Below the pieces are notes generated by a model. It searched no databases and was not told where the DNA came from. It saw nothing but the letters and a program-made list of their open reading frames with translations. The position numbers were made by a program, and so were the translations under genes. From Jeotgalibaca arthritidis (lineage in GTDB: Bacteria > Bacillota > Bacilli > Lactobacillales > Aerococcaceae), in NCBI RefSeq assembly GCF_011100465.1, contig NZ_CP049740.1, positions 1,852,001 through 1,916,000 of the forward strand: a DNA stretch of 64,000 bases. The letters are read 5' to 3'. Shown in pieces: positions 45,259-54,972 of the stretch. The first letter of the stretch is position 1. Every line of letters begins with the position of its first letter.

Positions 45259-47904
45259 ATGAAACAAATGAAAAGTAGTGAGGTTCGTCAATTATTCTTA
45301 GACTTTTGGGCTTCAAAAGGCCATCAGGTTGAACCAAGTGCGTCCTTAGTACCTGTTAATGATCCAACCTTGTTATGGATTAACTCAGGTGTTGCAACAC
45401 TTAAAAAATATTTTGATGGTACAATTGTTCCAGAAAATCCAAGAATTACCAATGCACAAAAGAGTATCCGTACTAACGATATTGAAAATGTTGGGGTAAC
45501 AGCAAGACACCACACGCTATTCGAAATGTTAGGTAACTTCTCAATTGGTGAGTATTTCAAGGAAGAGGTTATTCCTTGGGCATGGGAGTTTTTAACTGGT
45601 GAAGAATGGTTAGCGTTTGATCCTGAATTACTTTATGTGACTTACTACCCGCAAGACGAAGATACAAAACGAATTTGGATGGAAAAAGTAGGATTATCAG
45701 AAGACCATATTGTTCCTATTGAAGATAACTTCTGGGATATTGGTGCCGGACCTTGTGGACCAGATACTGAAATCTTTTATGATCGTGGACCAGCTTACCA
45801 AGATCTTCCGGATGAAGATCCAGAAATGTATCCAGGTGGCGAAAATGAGCGTTATTTAGAAATCTGGAACTTAGTATTTTCTGAATTCAATCACAAACCA
45901 GATGGTAGCTATGAAGCATTGCCACACAAAAACGTTGATACGGGTATGGGATTAGAGCGCGTTGTTAGCATTATTCAAGATGCACCGACAAACTTCGAAA
46001 CCGATTTATTTATGCCGATTATCAAAAAGATTGAAGCTTTAAGCAACGGTGTTCGTTATGGAGAAGATAATAAAGTTGATACATCATTCAAAGTTATTGC
46101 AGACCACATCCGTGCCGTTAGTTTTGCGATTGGTGATCGTGCACTTCCTTCTAATGAAGGTAGAGGCTACATCTTACGCCGTTTAATTCGCCGTTCTGTC
46201 ATGCACGGCCAAAAACTGGGTATCAATCGTTTATTCTTATTTGAGTTGGTTCCTGTTGTCGCTGAAATTATGGAAGACTATTATCCAGAAGTTAAGGCAG
46301 ACCAAGATTTTATTATCAAAGTGATTACTAACGAAGAACAACGTTTCCAAGAAACCATTCATGGTGGCTTAGACATTTTACAAGACGTTTTTGCAAAAAT
46401 GACTGATCGTAAGGAAACTGTTATTTCTGGCGAAGATGCGTTTAAATTGTATGATACTTATGGATTCCCGCTTGAATTAACAGAAGAATATGCGGAGGAA
46501 AAAGGCTTTACTGTTGACCGTGATGGCTTCAATGAAGCCATGCAAGACCAACGTAACCGTGCACGTGCGGCTAGACAAGTGGAAGATTCATTTAACGTGC
46601 AATCAGCTATCTTAGCGGACATTATTGTTCCGAGTGAATTCGTGGGTTACAACCGTACAGAATTAACAGCGGAGTTGTCTGCTATAGTTGCTGATGATGA
46701 ATTAAAAGAACAAATTGAAGATGGCCAAACAGCACAATTCATTTTCAATCAAACACCATTTTATGCTGAAATGGGTGGTCAAGTAGCTGATACAGGCGTT
46801 ATCAAAGACGATAACAATCAAGTTGTTGCTCTTGTAACAGATGTTAAACGTGCACCAAATGGTCAAAACTTACATATTGTTGAAGTTAAGGCAACCATGA
46901 CAGCAAACACTGTTTACACACTTGAAGTTGATGCAGGTCGTCGTAGAAGTATTACGAAAAACCATACAGCAACTCACTTGTTACACCAAGCATTACGTGA
47001 TGTTTTAGGTAGTCATGCAACCCAAGCGGGTTCACTTGTATCAGAAAATCATTTGCGTTTTGACTTTACTCATTTTGGACAAGTAACAGCTGAGGAACTT
47101 ATCGAAATGGAAAGCCAAGTTAACCAAAAGATTTGGGATGCTTTACAAGTTGAAACAATCGAAACAAGCATTGACCATGCGAAAGAATTAGGCGCGATGG
47201 CACTGTTTGGTGAGAAATACGGCTCAGAAGTTCGTGTTGTTAAAATTGGGAACTACTCGATTGAATTATGTGGTGGTGTCCACGTTCAAAACAGTCAAGA
47301 TATTGGCTTGTTTAAAATTCTATCTGAATCAGGAATTGGCGCTGGAACACGACGTATCGAAGCTGTCACAGGTCAAGGAGCATATGAATATTTCCGACAA
47401 AAAGAAATGCAACTGCAAGAAGCTGCGCACTTAGTCAAAGCACCACAAACTAAAGAAGTAGCGAAACGTATTGAAACCTTGAAGGAAGAACTAAAAGACC
47501 TTCAAGCTGAAAATGACTCACTTAATGCAAAATTAATGAAGGCAGAATCACAAAGTATCTTTGATGATATTCAAGATGCTAACGGTGTAAGTGTGATTAC
47601 GTATCACATTCAAAACCAAGATATGAATGCCTTGCGTCAATTAGCTGACCAATGGCGTCAACAATCCGTTTCAGATGTTTTTGTTGTCGCATCAGACTTA
47701 GATGGGAAAGTTAGCTTATTAGCTGCTGTTTCTAAAGATAAGGTAACAGCAGGTATTAAGGCGGGTGACCTTATTAAGGAAATCGCACCTCTAGTAGGTG
47801 GTGGTGGCGGAGGCCGTCCAGACATGGCTCAAGCAGGTGGAAAGAACCCGGCCGGTATTTCAGATGCCTTAAAACGAGCAGTCACTTACTTATCAGAGAA
47901 ATAG
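45259..47904 (+). CDS. alaS: alanyl-tRNA synthetase
   Basis: This class II synthetase charges tRNA-Ala. The 881-residue protein has the catalytic domain (ARHHTLFEMLGNFS, motif 2 region), the editing domain with zinc motif HTATHLLH (near residue 568) and CGGVH (near 670), and the C-terminal DHHA1 domain with the GGGGGGRPDMAQAGG motif. ATAAGGAGTCG is the ribosome binding site. It is governed by the T-box leader and followed by ireB, the usual order. Confidence 0.97.
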   Translation: MKQMKSSEVRQLFLDFWASKGHQVEPSASLVPVNDPTLLWINSGVATLKKYFDGTIVPENPRITNAQKSIRTNDIENVGVTARHHTLFEMLGNFSIGEYFKEEVIPWAWEFLTGEEWLAFDPELLYVTYYPQDEDTKRIWMEKVGLSEDHIVPIEDNFWDIGAGPCGPDTEIFYDRGPAYQDLPDEDPEMYPGGENERYLEIWNLVFSEFNHKPDGSYEALPHKNVDTGMGLERVVSIIQDAPTNFETDLFMPIIKKIEALSNGVRYGEDNKVDTSFKVIADHIRAVSFAIGDRALPSNEGRGYILRRLIRRSVMHGQKLGINRLFLFELVPVVAEIMEDYYPEVKADQDFIIKVITNEEQRFQETIHGGLDILQDVFAKMTDRKETVISGEDAFKLYDTYGFPLELTEEYAEEKGFTVDRDGFNEAMQDQRNRARAARQVEDSFNVQSAILADIIVPSEFVGYNRTELTAELSAIVADDELKEQIEDGQTAQFIFNQTPFYAEMGGQVADTGVIKDDNNQVVALVTDVKRAPNGQNLHIVEVKATMTANTVYTLEVDAGRRRSITKNHTATHLLHQALRDVLGSHATQAGSLVSENHLRFDFTHFGQVTAEELIEMESQVNQKIWDALQVETIETSIDHAKELGAMALFGEKYGSEVRVVKIGNYSIELCGGVHVQNSQDIGLFKILSESGIGAGTRRIEAVTGQGAYEYFRQKEMQLQEAAHLVKAPQTKEVAKRIETLKEELKDLQAENDSLNAKLMKAESQSIFDDIQDANGVSVITYHIQNQDMNALRQLADQWRQQSVSDVFVVASDLDGKVSLLAAVSKDKVTAGIKAGDLIKEIAPLVGGGGGGRPDMAQAGGKNPAGISDALKRAVTYLSEK

Positions 47905-47947
47905 CATTCAGACTATGATAATGGTTTCATTTCTTTGACCGATACGG

Positions 47948-47976
47948 TTGTAGTTTGAGTTTAAGTCCTGTAAAAT
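47948..47976 (+). promoter_or_regulatory. ireB promoter
   Basis: TTGTAG and TAAAAT with a 17-base spacer. Confidence 0.55.
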
Positions 47977-48006
47977 ATGGGTATATCATAAAAATGGGGT
48001 GTCTAA

Positions 48007-48276
48007 ATGAATTCAAAAGACGAAACGATGTTATTCAACTTCGATGACTATCAAAAAGAGAATGTGAGAGATACCTTGACAACAGTCTATGCAGCACTAG
48101 AAGAAAAAGGTTACAACCCGGTTAATCAAATTGTAGGATTCCTCTTGTCAGGAGACCCAGCTTATATTCCACGTCATAACGATGCGAGAAACATGATCCG
48201 TCGTTTTGAACGTGATGAAATTATGGAAGAATTACTGAAAAGTTATTTATCAGTAACTGATCGTGAACAATCATGA
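48007..48276 (+). CDS. ireB: IreB family regulatory phosphoprotein (UPF0297)
   Basis: The 89-residue IreB is a dimeric regulator phosphorylated by the PASTA kinase IreK in Enterococcus and linked to cephalosporin tolerance. The conserved parts ([15 protein letters not shown] near the start and [20 protein letters not shown]) are intact. Overlaps ruvX by 4 bases (ATGA). Confidence 0.94.
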   Translation: MNSKDETMLFNFDDYQKENVRDTLTTVYAALEEKGYNPVNQIVGFLLSGDPAYIPRHNDARNMIRRFERDEIMEELLKSYLSVTDREQS

Positions 48277-48689
48277 GAATAATGGGATTAGATGTGGGGT
48301 CTAAAACAGTAGGTGTTGCTGTAAGTGATCTAATGGGATGGACCGCACAAGGTATTGAAACGATTCAAATCAATGAAGAAGAAGAAAAGTTTGGCATGGA
48401 CCGTTTAAAAGAGCTCATTGCTGAATATGAAGTTGAGAAAGTCGTGATTGGCCTTCCTAAGAATATGGATAACAGTATCGGTTTTAGAGCAGAAGCTTCT
48501 ATAGCCTATGGCGATTTAGTTAAGGCTGAGACTGGTTTAGAAGTTGATTATGTTGACGAGCGACTAACAACAGTTCAAGCTGAAAAGATGCTGATTAATG
48601 AAGGCAATGTATCACGTAAGAAAAGAAAAAAAGTTATTGATAAACTAGCTGCGGTTATTCTATTGCAAAATTATTTGGATGCACATTGA
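48273..48689 (+). CDS. ruvX: Holliday junction resolvase-like protein RuvX/YqgF
   Basis: The 138-residue RNase H-fold protein carries [15 protein letters not shown] at the start and [10 protein letters not shown]. In E. coli the homologue takes part in 16S rRNA 5' maturation, which may be the main role. ATG 48273 overlaps the ireB stop. Confidence 0.94.
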   Translation: MRIMGLDVGSKTVGVAVSDLMGWTAQGIETIQINEEEEKFGMDRLKELIAEYEVEKVVIGLPKNMDNSIGFRAEASIAYGDLVKAETGLEVDYVDERLTTVQAEKMLINEGNVSRKKRKKVIDKLAAVILLQNYLDAH

Positions 48690-48754
48690 AATATCATTAG
48701 CAATTGAATCTGAATAAGGTTAAAATGACTTAAATACTATAACGAGGTGTTAAT

Positions 48755-49078
48755 ATGACAGAACATAATCACGATCATAACCATGATCACGACCATGACC
48801 ACCATAACCATGAACATATTACAATTGTAGATGAAAATGGTAATGAAGAACTATACGAAGTATTATTTACGTTTGAATCAGATGATTTTGGTAAATCATA
48901 CGTTTTAGTTTACCCAGCAGGTGTTCCTGAAGGTGACGAAATTGAATTACAAGCTTACTCTTACGTTGAAAATGCTGACGGAACTGAGGGCGATTTAGAA
49001 CCAATCGAAACCGAAGAAGAATGGGATATGATTGAAGAAGTTCTAAACACATTTATCGAAGACGAAGACATGAACTAA
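48755..49078 (+). CDS. DUF1292 protein with His/Asp-rich N-terminus
   Basis: The 107-residue DUF1292 protein (YrzB-like) always follows ruvX in this cluster and has no known function. Its first 22 residues alternate histidine with aspartate or asparagine (about ten His), which could bind zinc, nickel or copper. The rest is the acidic family domain ([22 protein letters not shown]). ACGAGGTG precedes ATG 48755. A terminator follows. Confidence 0.9.
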   Translation: MTEHNHDHNHDHDHDHHNHEHITIVDENGNEELYEVLFTFESDDFGKSYVLVYPAGVPEGDEIELQAYSYVENADGTEGDLEPIETEEEWDMIEEVLNTFIEDEDMN

Positions 49079-49086
49079 AGACTATG

Positions 49087-49124
49087 AAATAAAGGGTTGG
49101 GACAAAAATCCCAACCCTTTATTT
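49087..49124 (+). terminator. terminator after the DUF1292 gene
   Basis: AAATAAAGGGTTGGGA with its exact complement, a 6-base loop and a T-rich tail. Confidence 0.9.
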
Positions 49125-49245
49125 TGGTGAAAACTTTAGAAATAGATAAAAAATAGTTAAAATTACTCACTTTTCATAGTTTTCATGTATAATGATTTGA
49201 GTTAAGTATGTTATGACTGAAAATGTTGGAGAAGGAGGTTCGTAT

Positions 49246-50448
49246 TTGGTGAAAGACGATACCAGACAAACCGAAAAGATGCGTAGCAAGAATAAGAAGC
49301 CAGCTACGCCACAAACAGAATTTGAGGAAAAATGGGTTATGAGAAAAAAAGAAAACTCACTAATTAAGAAAATTGTTTTTTCAATTATTTTTGTAGGTAT
49401 TCTCTTAATTTTGATTGTCGGAATTGTAGGTTACAACTACATCACGACTGCTCTCAAACCGCTTGATTCTAATAATCAAACGACTGTAGAAGTCGAAATA
49501 CCCATGGGTTCTTCAACAAAACGAATCGCAGAGATATTGGAAGAAGAGACCATAATTAAAGATGCAACGGTCTTTAATTATTATATGAAGACACAAAATG
49601 CATCTGATTTTCAAGCTGGTTTTTATGAATTCTCTCCATCTATGGAATTAGACCAAGTGATTGCAACGCTAGAGGCTGGTGGAACATCAGCACCATTATC
49701 AGAAGATAATAAAATCTTGGTGAAAGAAGGAGCCATGGTTGCTGAAATTGCTCAGGAGTTTTCAGAAAAAACAGATTATACTGAACAAGAATTTTTATCA
49801 GTCATTGCGGATGTTACCTTTATCGATAAACTTGCAGCTGATTTTCCAGAGCTTATAACGGAAGATTTGAAGCAAGAAGACTTGTATTATTATCGATTAG
49901 AAGGCTATTTGTTCCCAGCGACCTATGATATTTTGTCAGACTATACAGTTGAAGATCTCATTTATGAAATGGTCAGAAAAACGAATGAGGTTATTAAACC
50001 CTATTTGACTGAGATTAAAGAATCTGGAATGACCGTGCATCAAGTATTAACACTCGCTTCTCTAGTAGAAAAAGAGGGTGTTAGCTATGAAGACCGTCAA
50101 ATGATTGCGGATGTTTTCTTAAATCGTTTAGAAACGGATATGGCTATTCAATCAGATATTAGTATTCTTTACGCATTAGGAGAACATAAAGAGTTTGTAA
50201 CCTATGCAGATACAGAAGTTGACTCACCTTATAACCTTTATGTTAACAAAGGCTTGGGGCCAGGGCCATTTAATAACCCAGGAGAAGACGCCATTAAAGC
50301 GGTATTAGATCCAATTGAAACGGATTATTATTACTTCTTGGCTGATCTAGAGACAGGGGAAGTTTACTTCGCTGAAACTTACGAAGAACACCTAGAGCTG
50401 TCAGACAAGTACATTAAAGTGCCCGATAGCGAATCAGAAGCAGAATAA
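49246..50448 (+). CDS. mltG: endolytic transglycosylase MltG
   Basis: MltG cuts nascent glycan strands and sets their length near the elongasome. The roughly 400-residue protein has a basic cytoplasmic N-terminus, one membrane segment (about residues 45-67) and the YceG domain with catalytic glutamate in LASLVEKEG. AGGAGG 49233-49238 favours TTG 49246 (or GTG 49249); the frame is open from ATG 49213 without a ribosome binding site. Confidence 0.93.
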   Translation: MVKDDTRQTEKMRSKNKKPATPQTEFEEKWVMRKKENSLIKKIVFSIIFVGILLILIVGIVGYNYITTALKPLDSNNQTTVEVEIPMGSSTKRIAEILEEETIIKDATVFNYYMKTQNASDFQAGFYEFSPSMELDQVIATLEAGGTSAPLSEDNKILVKEGAMVAEIAQEFSEKTDYTEQEFLSVIADVTFIDKLAADFPELITEDLKQEDLYYYRLEGYLFPATYDILSDYTVEDLIYEMVRKTNEVIKPYLTEIKESGMTVHQVLTLASLVEKEGVSYEDRQMIADVFLNRLETDMAIQSDISILYALGEHKEFVTYADTEVDSPYNLYVNKGLGPGPFNNPGEDAIKAVLDPIETDYYYFLADLETGEVYFAETYEEHLELSDKYIKVPDSESEAE

Positions 50449-50478
50449 TTATTAAGATAGATGGAAGTGAACGTAAAT

Positions 50479-51111
50479 ATGAAGAGACCAATCGTGATTG
50501 GGGTTACCGGTGGATCGGGTAGTGGAAAAACATCGGTTAGCCGAGCGATTTTTGAGAAGTTTTCGGACTTATCAATATTACTATTAGAACAAGATTATTA
50601 TTATAAGGATCAAAGTCATTTACCGTTTGAAGAGCGCTTAAAGACAAACTATGACCACCCGTTTGCCTTTGACAATGATCGCTTTATTTCGGATTTAGAA
50701 GACTTGATTCATTATAAGAGTATCGAGCAACCTGTTTATGATTATGCAAACCACACTAGAAGTAATCAAGTGATTCCAAGAGACCCTAAGGAAGTTATTA
50801 TTGTTGAAGGGATTCTGATTCTAGAGGACGAAAGATTACGTAACCTGATGGACATTAAGGTGTATGTTGATACGGATGACGATATTCGCATTATTCGTCG
50901 TATTAAGCGTGATATTGAAGAGAGAGGCCGTACACTTGATAGTGTTATTGATCAATACCTATCAGTTGTTAAGCCAATGCATCACCAATTTATTGAGCCG
51001 ACTAAAAAGTTTGCCGATATTATTATTCCTGAAGGTGGTAAGAATCAGGTTGCCATTGATTTAATGACGACGAAAATTGCCTCTATTCTTCAAGAGTCAT
51101 CAAAAGACTAG
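50479..51111 (+). CDS. udk: uridine kinase
   Basis: Udk phosphorylates uridine and cytidine in pyrimidine salvage. The 210-residue protein has the P-loop [12 protein letters not shown] and the DHPFAFD motif. ATG 50479 gives the usual N-terminus (MKRPIVIGV) with GGAAGTGA upstream; an in-frame ATG at 50461 lacks a ribosome binding site. It follows mltG closely. Confidence 0.95.
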   Translation: MKRPIVIGVTGGSGSGKTSVSRAIFEKFSDLSILLLEQDYYYKDQSHLPFEERLKTNYDHPFAFDNDRFISDLEDLIHYKSIEQPVYDYANHTRSNQVIPRDPKEVIIVEGILILEDERLRNLMDIKVYVDTDDDIRIIRRIKRDIEERGRTLDSVIDQYLSVVKPMHHQFIEPTKKFADIIIPEGGKNQVAIDLMTTKIASILQESSKD

Positions 51112-51207
51112 AAAAAATAAAATAATAATTGCTTTTTTATGCAGATGATGTTATTTTATTATCATTGTTAAGCAGAAACAACGAAACAGTAAAAATAGCC
51201 GTTGATA

Positions 51208-51237
51208 CAGGTATTCGCATAGCCTTGCGAATGCCTG
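51208..51237 (+). other. strong hairpin between udk and greA
   Basis: CAGGTATTCGCA and TGCGAATGCCTG pair over 12 bp (one G:U) with a 6-base loop. No T tract follows, so it is not a standard terminator; it lies in the greA 5' region. Confidence 0.5.
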
Positions 51238-51330
51238 ATTTCGTAAAAATAAACTCTCTTTCCAGTAGAAAGAATTAAAACGCTATCATTTTTATTGTGG
51301 ATTAAACATGGCAAAAAAGGAGAAGGTAGT

Positions 51331-51810
51331 ATGATTGAAAAAGTTTATCCAATGACTTTAGATGGAAAACGTAAATTAGAAGATGAATTAGAAGATTTAA
51401 AAATTAACAAACGAAAAGAAATCGTAGAACGCATTAAAATTGCACGTAGCTATGGTGACTTATCCGAAAATTCAGAATACGAATCAGCTAAGGATGAACA
51501 AGCATTTGTTGAAGGTCGTATTTCAACGCTTGAAAAAATGATTCGTTTCGCTGAAATTATTGATGATAAAAATATTGAAGCAGATGTGGTATCACTGGGA
51601 CGTACAGTGACATTTGTTGAACTACCTTACGATGATGAGGAATCCTATTCAATCGTTGGTAGTGCAGAAGCTAACCCGCTAGAAGGTAAAATTTCAAACG
51701 ATTCACCTATTGCTAAAGCTTTATTAGGTAAAAAAGTCGGTGACGAAGTCAGCATCGCAACACCAGGTGGCGAAATGATTGTAAAAATTACTGACGTAAA
51801 AATGATTTAA
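51331..51810 (+). CDS. greA: transcription elongation factor GreA
   Basis: GreA rescues backtracked RNA polymerase by stimulating transcript cleavage. The 159-residue protein has the N-terminal coiled coil (with the acidic tip of the [17 protein letters not shown] region) and the C-terminal FKBP-like domain ([20 protein letters not shown]). ATG 51331 follows AAAGGAGAAGG. Confidence 0.96.
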   Translation: MIEKVYPMTLDGKRKLEDELEDLKINKRKEIVERIKIARSYGDLSENSEYESAKDEQAFVEGRISTLEKMIRFAEIIDDKNIEADVVSLGRTVTFVELPYDDEESYSIVGSAEANPLEGKISNDSPIAKALLGKKVGDEVSIATPGGEMIVKITDVKMI

Positions 51811-51825
51811 TAGTCTTAAAATAAG

Positions 51826-51858
51826 AAATCAGAACATTTATTGTTCTGATTTTTTTCG
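51826..51858 (+). terminator. greA terminator
   Basis: AAATCAGAACA with TGTTCTGATTT arms and a T-run. Confidence 0.85.
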
Positions 51859-51919
51859 TTTAATGATAAGATGAAGCTGACTAAGACTTTAGGCTGAGAG
51901 AAGCTTCCATCTTAGGTGC

Positions 51920-51949
51920 ACATCTTCATGTGTCATAATTCGGTATAAT
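51920..51949 (+). promoter_or_regulatory. lia operon promoter with a possible operator
   Basis: TATAAT at 51944-51949 lacks a good -35 box; in its place is an inverted repeat CACAT-cttc-ATGTG (51920-51933). A weak -35 overlapped by a palindrome suits an activated promoter such as LiaR control. Confidence 0.4.
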
Positions 51950-51977
51950 AAAAGAAAAGGTGAAGGAGGGGAAGCAT

Positions 51978-52712
51978 TTGCGCCGCCAAACATTTAAACT
52001 ATTTCTTTTCTTGGAAGCAATGTTGCTCCTATTAACGTTATTTTTATTGATTGAAAATAACGAATTGTTAGCAGTTATTATCGGTGGTTCCATTTTGCTA
52101 AAATTAGGCAGTAGAAAAGGCCGTAAAAATGGTCTGTTATTTTGGATCGGGCTATCCTTAATCATTTTTAGTCTACTATCTGTTTTTACAGTTTGGTTTA
52201 TGCTGATTTTAGCAGTCTTTTATTTAATTATGAATGGGGATCAATTATTCTCAGATTTGAATATTAGTAATTGGGTTGATTTTCCATGGAATAAAAAAAG
52301 TTATACAGGAATAGAAGTTGAAAGGCCCATTGATCATTCAGGTGAACGTTTAAAGCAAAAGTGGATGGGCAATCAAACGATTGGGAACCACATTTTTGAA
52401 TGGAATAATATCAATATGTCTGTTTTAATGGGAGATACGATTATTGATTTAGGTAATACACTATTGCCGGCTGAAGAAAACATAATATTGATTAGAAAAG
52501 GTTTCGGACAGACTCGGATTATCGTACCAGCAGGTGTAGGGGTTTCTCTTCATCATTCTACGCTTCAAGGGCAGGTGACGTTTCAACATGAAACCTATCA
52601 ATTATCAAATGAGACTTTAATTCTTTATAGTGATGATTATGCTGAAGCGAGTCGGAAAATAAAAATTGTCTCAAATAGTTTTTTTGGTGATTTTGAGGTG
52701 ATTTATTTATGA
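51978..52712 (+). CDS. liaF: LiaF-type membrane regulator
   Basis: LiaF keeps the LiaS kinase in check until cell-envelope damage. The 244-residue protein has four hydrophobic segments in the first 90 residues and a C-terminal beta-rich LiaF domain (VLMGDTIIDLGNTLLPAEE...). TTG 51978 is the likely start, with AGGAGG 8 bases upstream; GTG 51960 is in frame but lacks a ribosome binding site. The stop overlaps liaS. Confidence 0.9.
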   Translation: MRRQTFKLFLFLEAMLLLLTLFLLIENNELLAVIIGGSILLKLGSRKGRKNGLLFWIGLSLIIFSLLSVFTVWFMLILAVFYLIMNGDQLFSDLNISNWVDFPWNKKSYTGIEVERPIDHSGERLKQKWMGNQTIGNHIFEWNNINMSVLMGDTIIDLGNTLLPAEENIILIRKGFGQTRIIVPAGVGVSLHHSTLQGQVTFQHETYQLSNETLILYSDDYAEASRKIKIVSNSFFGDFEVIYL

Positions 52713-53761
52713 GAAGAAAACTTTTTTTCAAAACCTTTCTCATTATTTTATCCATACTCTTAGTCACTGTTTTTGCAACATTATTCTCGATTCGACCTCT
52801 TTTAAATTTTAGAGACTTAGTTGATATTGAAAATTTATTTAAAGTTCCTATTTTTATGGTCATGCCGGTATTTATTATTGGCTTCTCGCTTGTTTTTTCA
52901 TGGGTTATTTACTATAACTTAACTCGGATCGAACGCAACGTTGTTGATAGACTACATAGTTTAAATATAGGTAATTATAATTTGGACGAGCAATTAGATG
53001 GCTTGGAGTCTTCAGTCCTTTCGAGAGATGGGTCTAGTGCCATTAGGGAAGAGATAAGCCAGTTGCGAAACAAGTTGGTTCATTTATCAAGGGAAGTACA
53101 AGAATTGAGCAGTGCACCCCAATTAATTGGTAAAGAAAGCAAAGAAGAAATTCTAGAAAATGAGCGTCATCGGATTGCAAGAGAATTGCATGATTCAGTG
53201 AGTCAACAATTGTTTGCAGCAATGATGATGTTATCGGCATTGAATGAACGTTCTGATACCTTACCTGAAAAGATCCAACAATCGTTGCGATTGGTGGAGT
53301 CAATTGTCAACGAGTCACAATCGGAAATGAGAGCCTTACTGCTTCATTTGAGACCTGTTAAGCTTGAAGGGAAGACCCTTAAAAAAGGAATTGAGCAATT
53401 ATTAAACGAACTGAAAACAAAAATACAAATCAAAATTAAGTGGGAGATTATGCCGATTGATACGATTCCTGGTGTCGAAGACCATCTTTTTCGGATTATC
53501 CAGGAACTATTGTCGAATACCCTTCGTCACGCTAAGGCAAAAACATTAGAAGTATACCTGACTCAGAATATCAACGAAATTAGTTTGCGCGTTTTTGATG
53601 ACGGTGTGGGCTTTGATAGCCAAGTGAAAAAAGCAGGGTCTTATGGCTTAGCAAATATTCAAGAGAGAGTGAGTGGTCTAGGTGGGACTTGTAAGATAAT
53701 CAGTTTCCCATCTCAAGGGACTATTGTTGAAATTCGAATTCCTAATACGATGAATGATTGA
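52709..53761 (+). CDS. liaS: LiaS-type sensor histidine kinase
   Basis: The 350-residue kinase has two N-terminal membrane segments with a short external loop (intramembrane-sensing type), a coiled linker, a HisKA_3 domain with phospho-acceptor histidine near residue 160 (ARELHDSVSQQ) and an ATPase domain (DDGVGFD, GLANIQERV). Overlaps liaF by 4 bases. Senses cell-wall antibiotics through LiaF. Confidence 0.92.
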   Translation: MRRKLFFKTFLIILSILLVTVFATLFSIRPLLNFRDLVDIENLFKVPIFMVMPVFIIGFSLVFSWVIYYNLTRIERNVVDRLHSLNIGNYNLDEQLDGLESSVLSRDGSSAIREEISQLRNKLVHLSREVQELSSAPQLIGKESKEEILENERHRIARELHDSVSQQLFAAMMMLSALNERSDTLPEKIQQSLRLVESIVNESQSEMRALLLHLRPVKLEGKTLKKGIEQLLNELKTKIQIKIKWEIMPIDTIPGVEDHLFRIIQELLSNTLRHAKAKTLEVYLTQNINEISLRVFDDGVGFDSQVKKAGSYGLANIQERVSGLGGTCKIISFPSQGTIVEIRIPNTMND

Positions 53762-53778
53762 AAAGGTTGTGAAATGAA

Positions 53779-54411
53779 ATGATCCGTGTGTTAATTGTAG
53801 ACGACCATGAAATGGTCCGCTTAGGCTATTCAGCCTACCTATCGATTCAAGACGATATTGAGGTAATCGGAGAAGCGAGCGATGGTCAGGAAGGGTATAA
53901 AATGGCGCTAGAACATCGTCCAGATATTATTTTGATGGATTTGGTGATGGACGTCATGGATGGGATAGAATCCACAAAACTAATTCTAAAGGAATGGCCA
54001 GAAGCAAAGATTATTATTGTAACGAGCTTTATTGATGATGAGAAGGTTTATCCTGCTTTAGAAGCAGGTGCAGCAGGCTATATGTTAAAAACCTCATCTG
54101 CTCATGAAATTGCGGATGCTATTCGATCTTCTTATAAAGGTGAGCGTGTCTTAGAACCTGAAGTGACCGATAAAATGCTTGAAAAACTGACACGAAAAGC
54201 AGAGCATTACTTACATGAAGATTTAACATCTCGTGAGATGGAAGTGCTCCTATTAGTTGCAGAAGGACACTCCAATCAGGATATTGCTGATCAACTCTTC
54301 ATTACGCTGAAGACCGTTAAGACTCATGTATCGAACATATTATCGAAACTACAAGTGGAAGATCGGACACAAGCAACTATTTATGCCTTCAAACATCAGC
54401 TAATCAAATAA
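53779..54411 (+). CDS. liaR: LiaR-type response regulator
   Basis: The 210-residue NarL/FixJ-family regulator has a receiver domain with phospho-acceptor D54 (ILMDLVMD) and a LuxR-type HTH at the end (LTSREMEVLLLVAEGHSNQDIA). It is 17 bases downstream of liaS and is the output of the envelope-stress system. Confidence 0.94.
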   Translation: MIRVLIVDDHEMVRLGYSAYLSIQDDIEVIGEASDGQEGYKMALEHRPDIILMDLVMDVMDGIESTKLILKEWPEAKIIIVTSFIDDEKVYPALEAGAAGYMLKTSSAHEIADAIRSSYKGERVLEPEVTDKMLEKLTRKAEHYLHEDLTSREMEVLLLVAEGHSNQDIADQLFITLKTVKTHVSNILSKLQVEDRTQATIYAFKHQLIK

Positions 54412-54494
54412 GCTGTTATTATTTTATTTAACTACTGTTTTTTCTCTAATTAACCCTGTTTTAATAAGTTTTGTTTTACGATAAGTTCATAATG

Positions 54495-54524
54495 TTGATA
54501 CAGTTTGTTTATCTGTGTTATAAT
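54495..54524 (+). promoter_or_regulatory. promoter of the HesB-like gene
   Basis: TTGATA and TATAAT with an 18-base spacer and an extended -10 (TGT). Confidence 0.6.
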
Positions 54525-54558
54525 TGATTTAGCAAGAAATTGAGAGGAGGAGTCGGAA

Positions 54559-54576
54559 GTGTTTGATCCGGCGTAA
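54559..54576 (+). other. five-codon mini-ORF before the HesB-like gene
   Basis: The only good ribosome binding site here (AGGAGG 54545-54550) is placed 8 bases before GTG 54559, which opens a five-codon frame (MFDPA, stop) ending 4 bases before ATG 54581. It may couple translation to the next gene, or the gene may start at TTG 54563. Confidence 0.35.
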
Positions 54577-54580
54577 GCAT

Positions 54581-54880
54581 ATGGAAATTACAGTTACAGA
54601 AAAAGCACAAAAATGGTTTGAAGAAGAAATGGCTATTACAAACAATAATGGTGTTCGTTTTTTAGCAAAGATTTATGGCGATAGCCCGATTCATGACGGT
54701 TTTTCTGTTGGTATCCAAGTTGCAGAACCAGAAAATGTCGTTGCTCTTAAAAGAGTGAATGATATCTCTTACTTTATCGAAGAGAATGATGAATGGTTTT
54801 TTGCAGGGTATAATTTGGAAGTTGCCTTTGATGAGAAATTAAATGAACCGGCTTACCTTTTCCACAAAATAACAGAATAA
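54581..54880 (+). CDS. HesB/YneR-like iron-sulfur-type protein
   Basis: The 99-residue protein aligns by eye with the small HesB/YadR group of Firmicutes (MEITVTEKAQKWFEEEM..GVRFLAKIYG). It lacks the cysteines of A-type iron-sulfur carriers, as the YneR group does, so cluster binding is doubtful. The ATG 54581 start gives the usual N-terminus, though the ribosome binding site is far upstream; TTG 54563 would add six residues. Confidence 0.8.
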   Translation: MEITVTEKAQKWFEEEMAITNNNGVRFLAKIYGDSPIHDGFSVGIQVAEPENVVALKRVNDISYFIEENDEWFFAGYNLEVAFDEKLNEPAYLFHKITE

Positions 54881-54888
54881 ATGTAAAC

Positions 54889-54918
54889 GAGGCTGTCTTA
54901 AAAAGATGGCTTTTTTTA
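54889..54918 (+). terminator. terminator after the HesB-like gene
   Basis: GCTGTCT with AGATGGC (two wobbles) and a T7 run. Confidence 0.6.
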
Positions 54919-54932
54919 TAGTTTTAACAGCA

Positions 54933-54965
54933 AAAAAGGTTGGAGAAAAATTCTCCAACCTTTTT
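54933..54965. terminator. rnjA terminator, bidirectional
   Basis: AAAAAGGTTGGAGAA with TTCTCCAACCTTTTT, converging genes on both sides. Confidence 0.85.
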
Positions 54966-54972
54966 ATTGTCA

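Noticed and set aside
45324-45560. Antisense open frame in alaS
   Set aside because: It lies wholly within a conserved synthetase domain and has no independent signals.
52558-52863. Minus-strand open frame across liaF/liaS
   Set aside because: It lies opposite two overlapping, well-supported genes.
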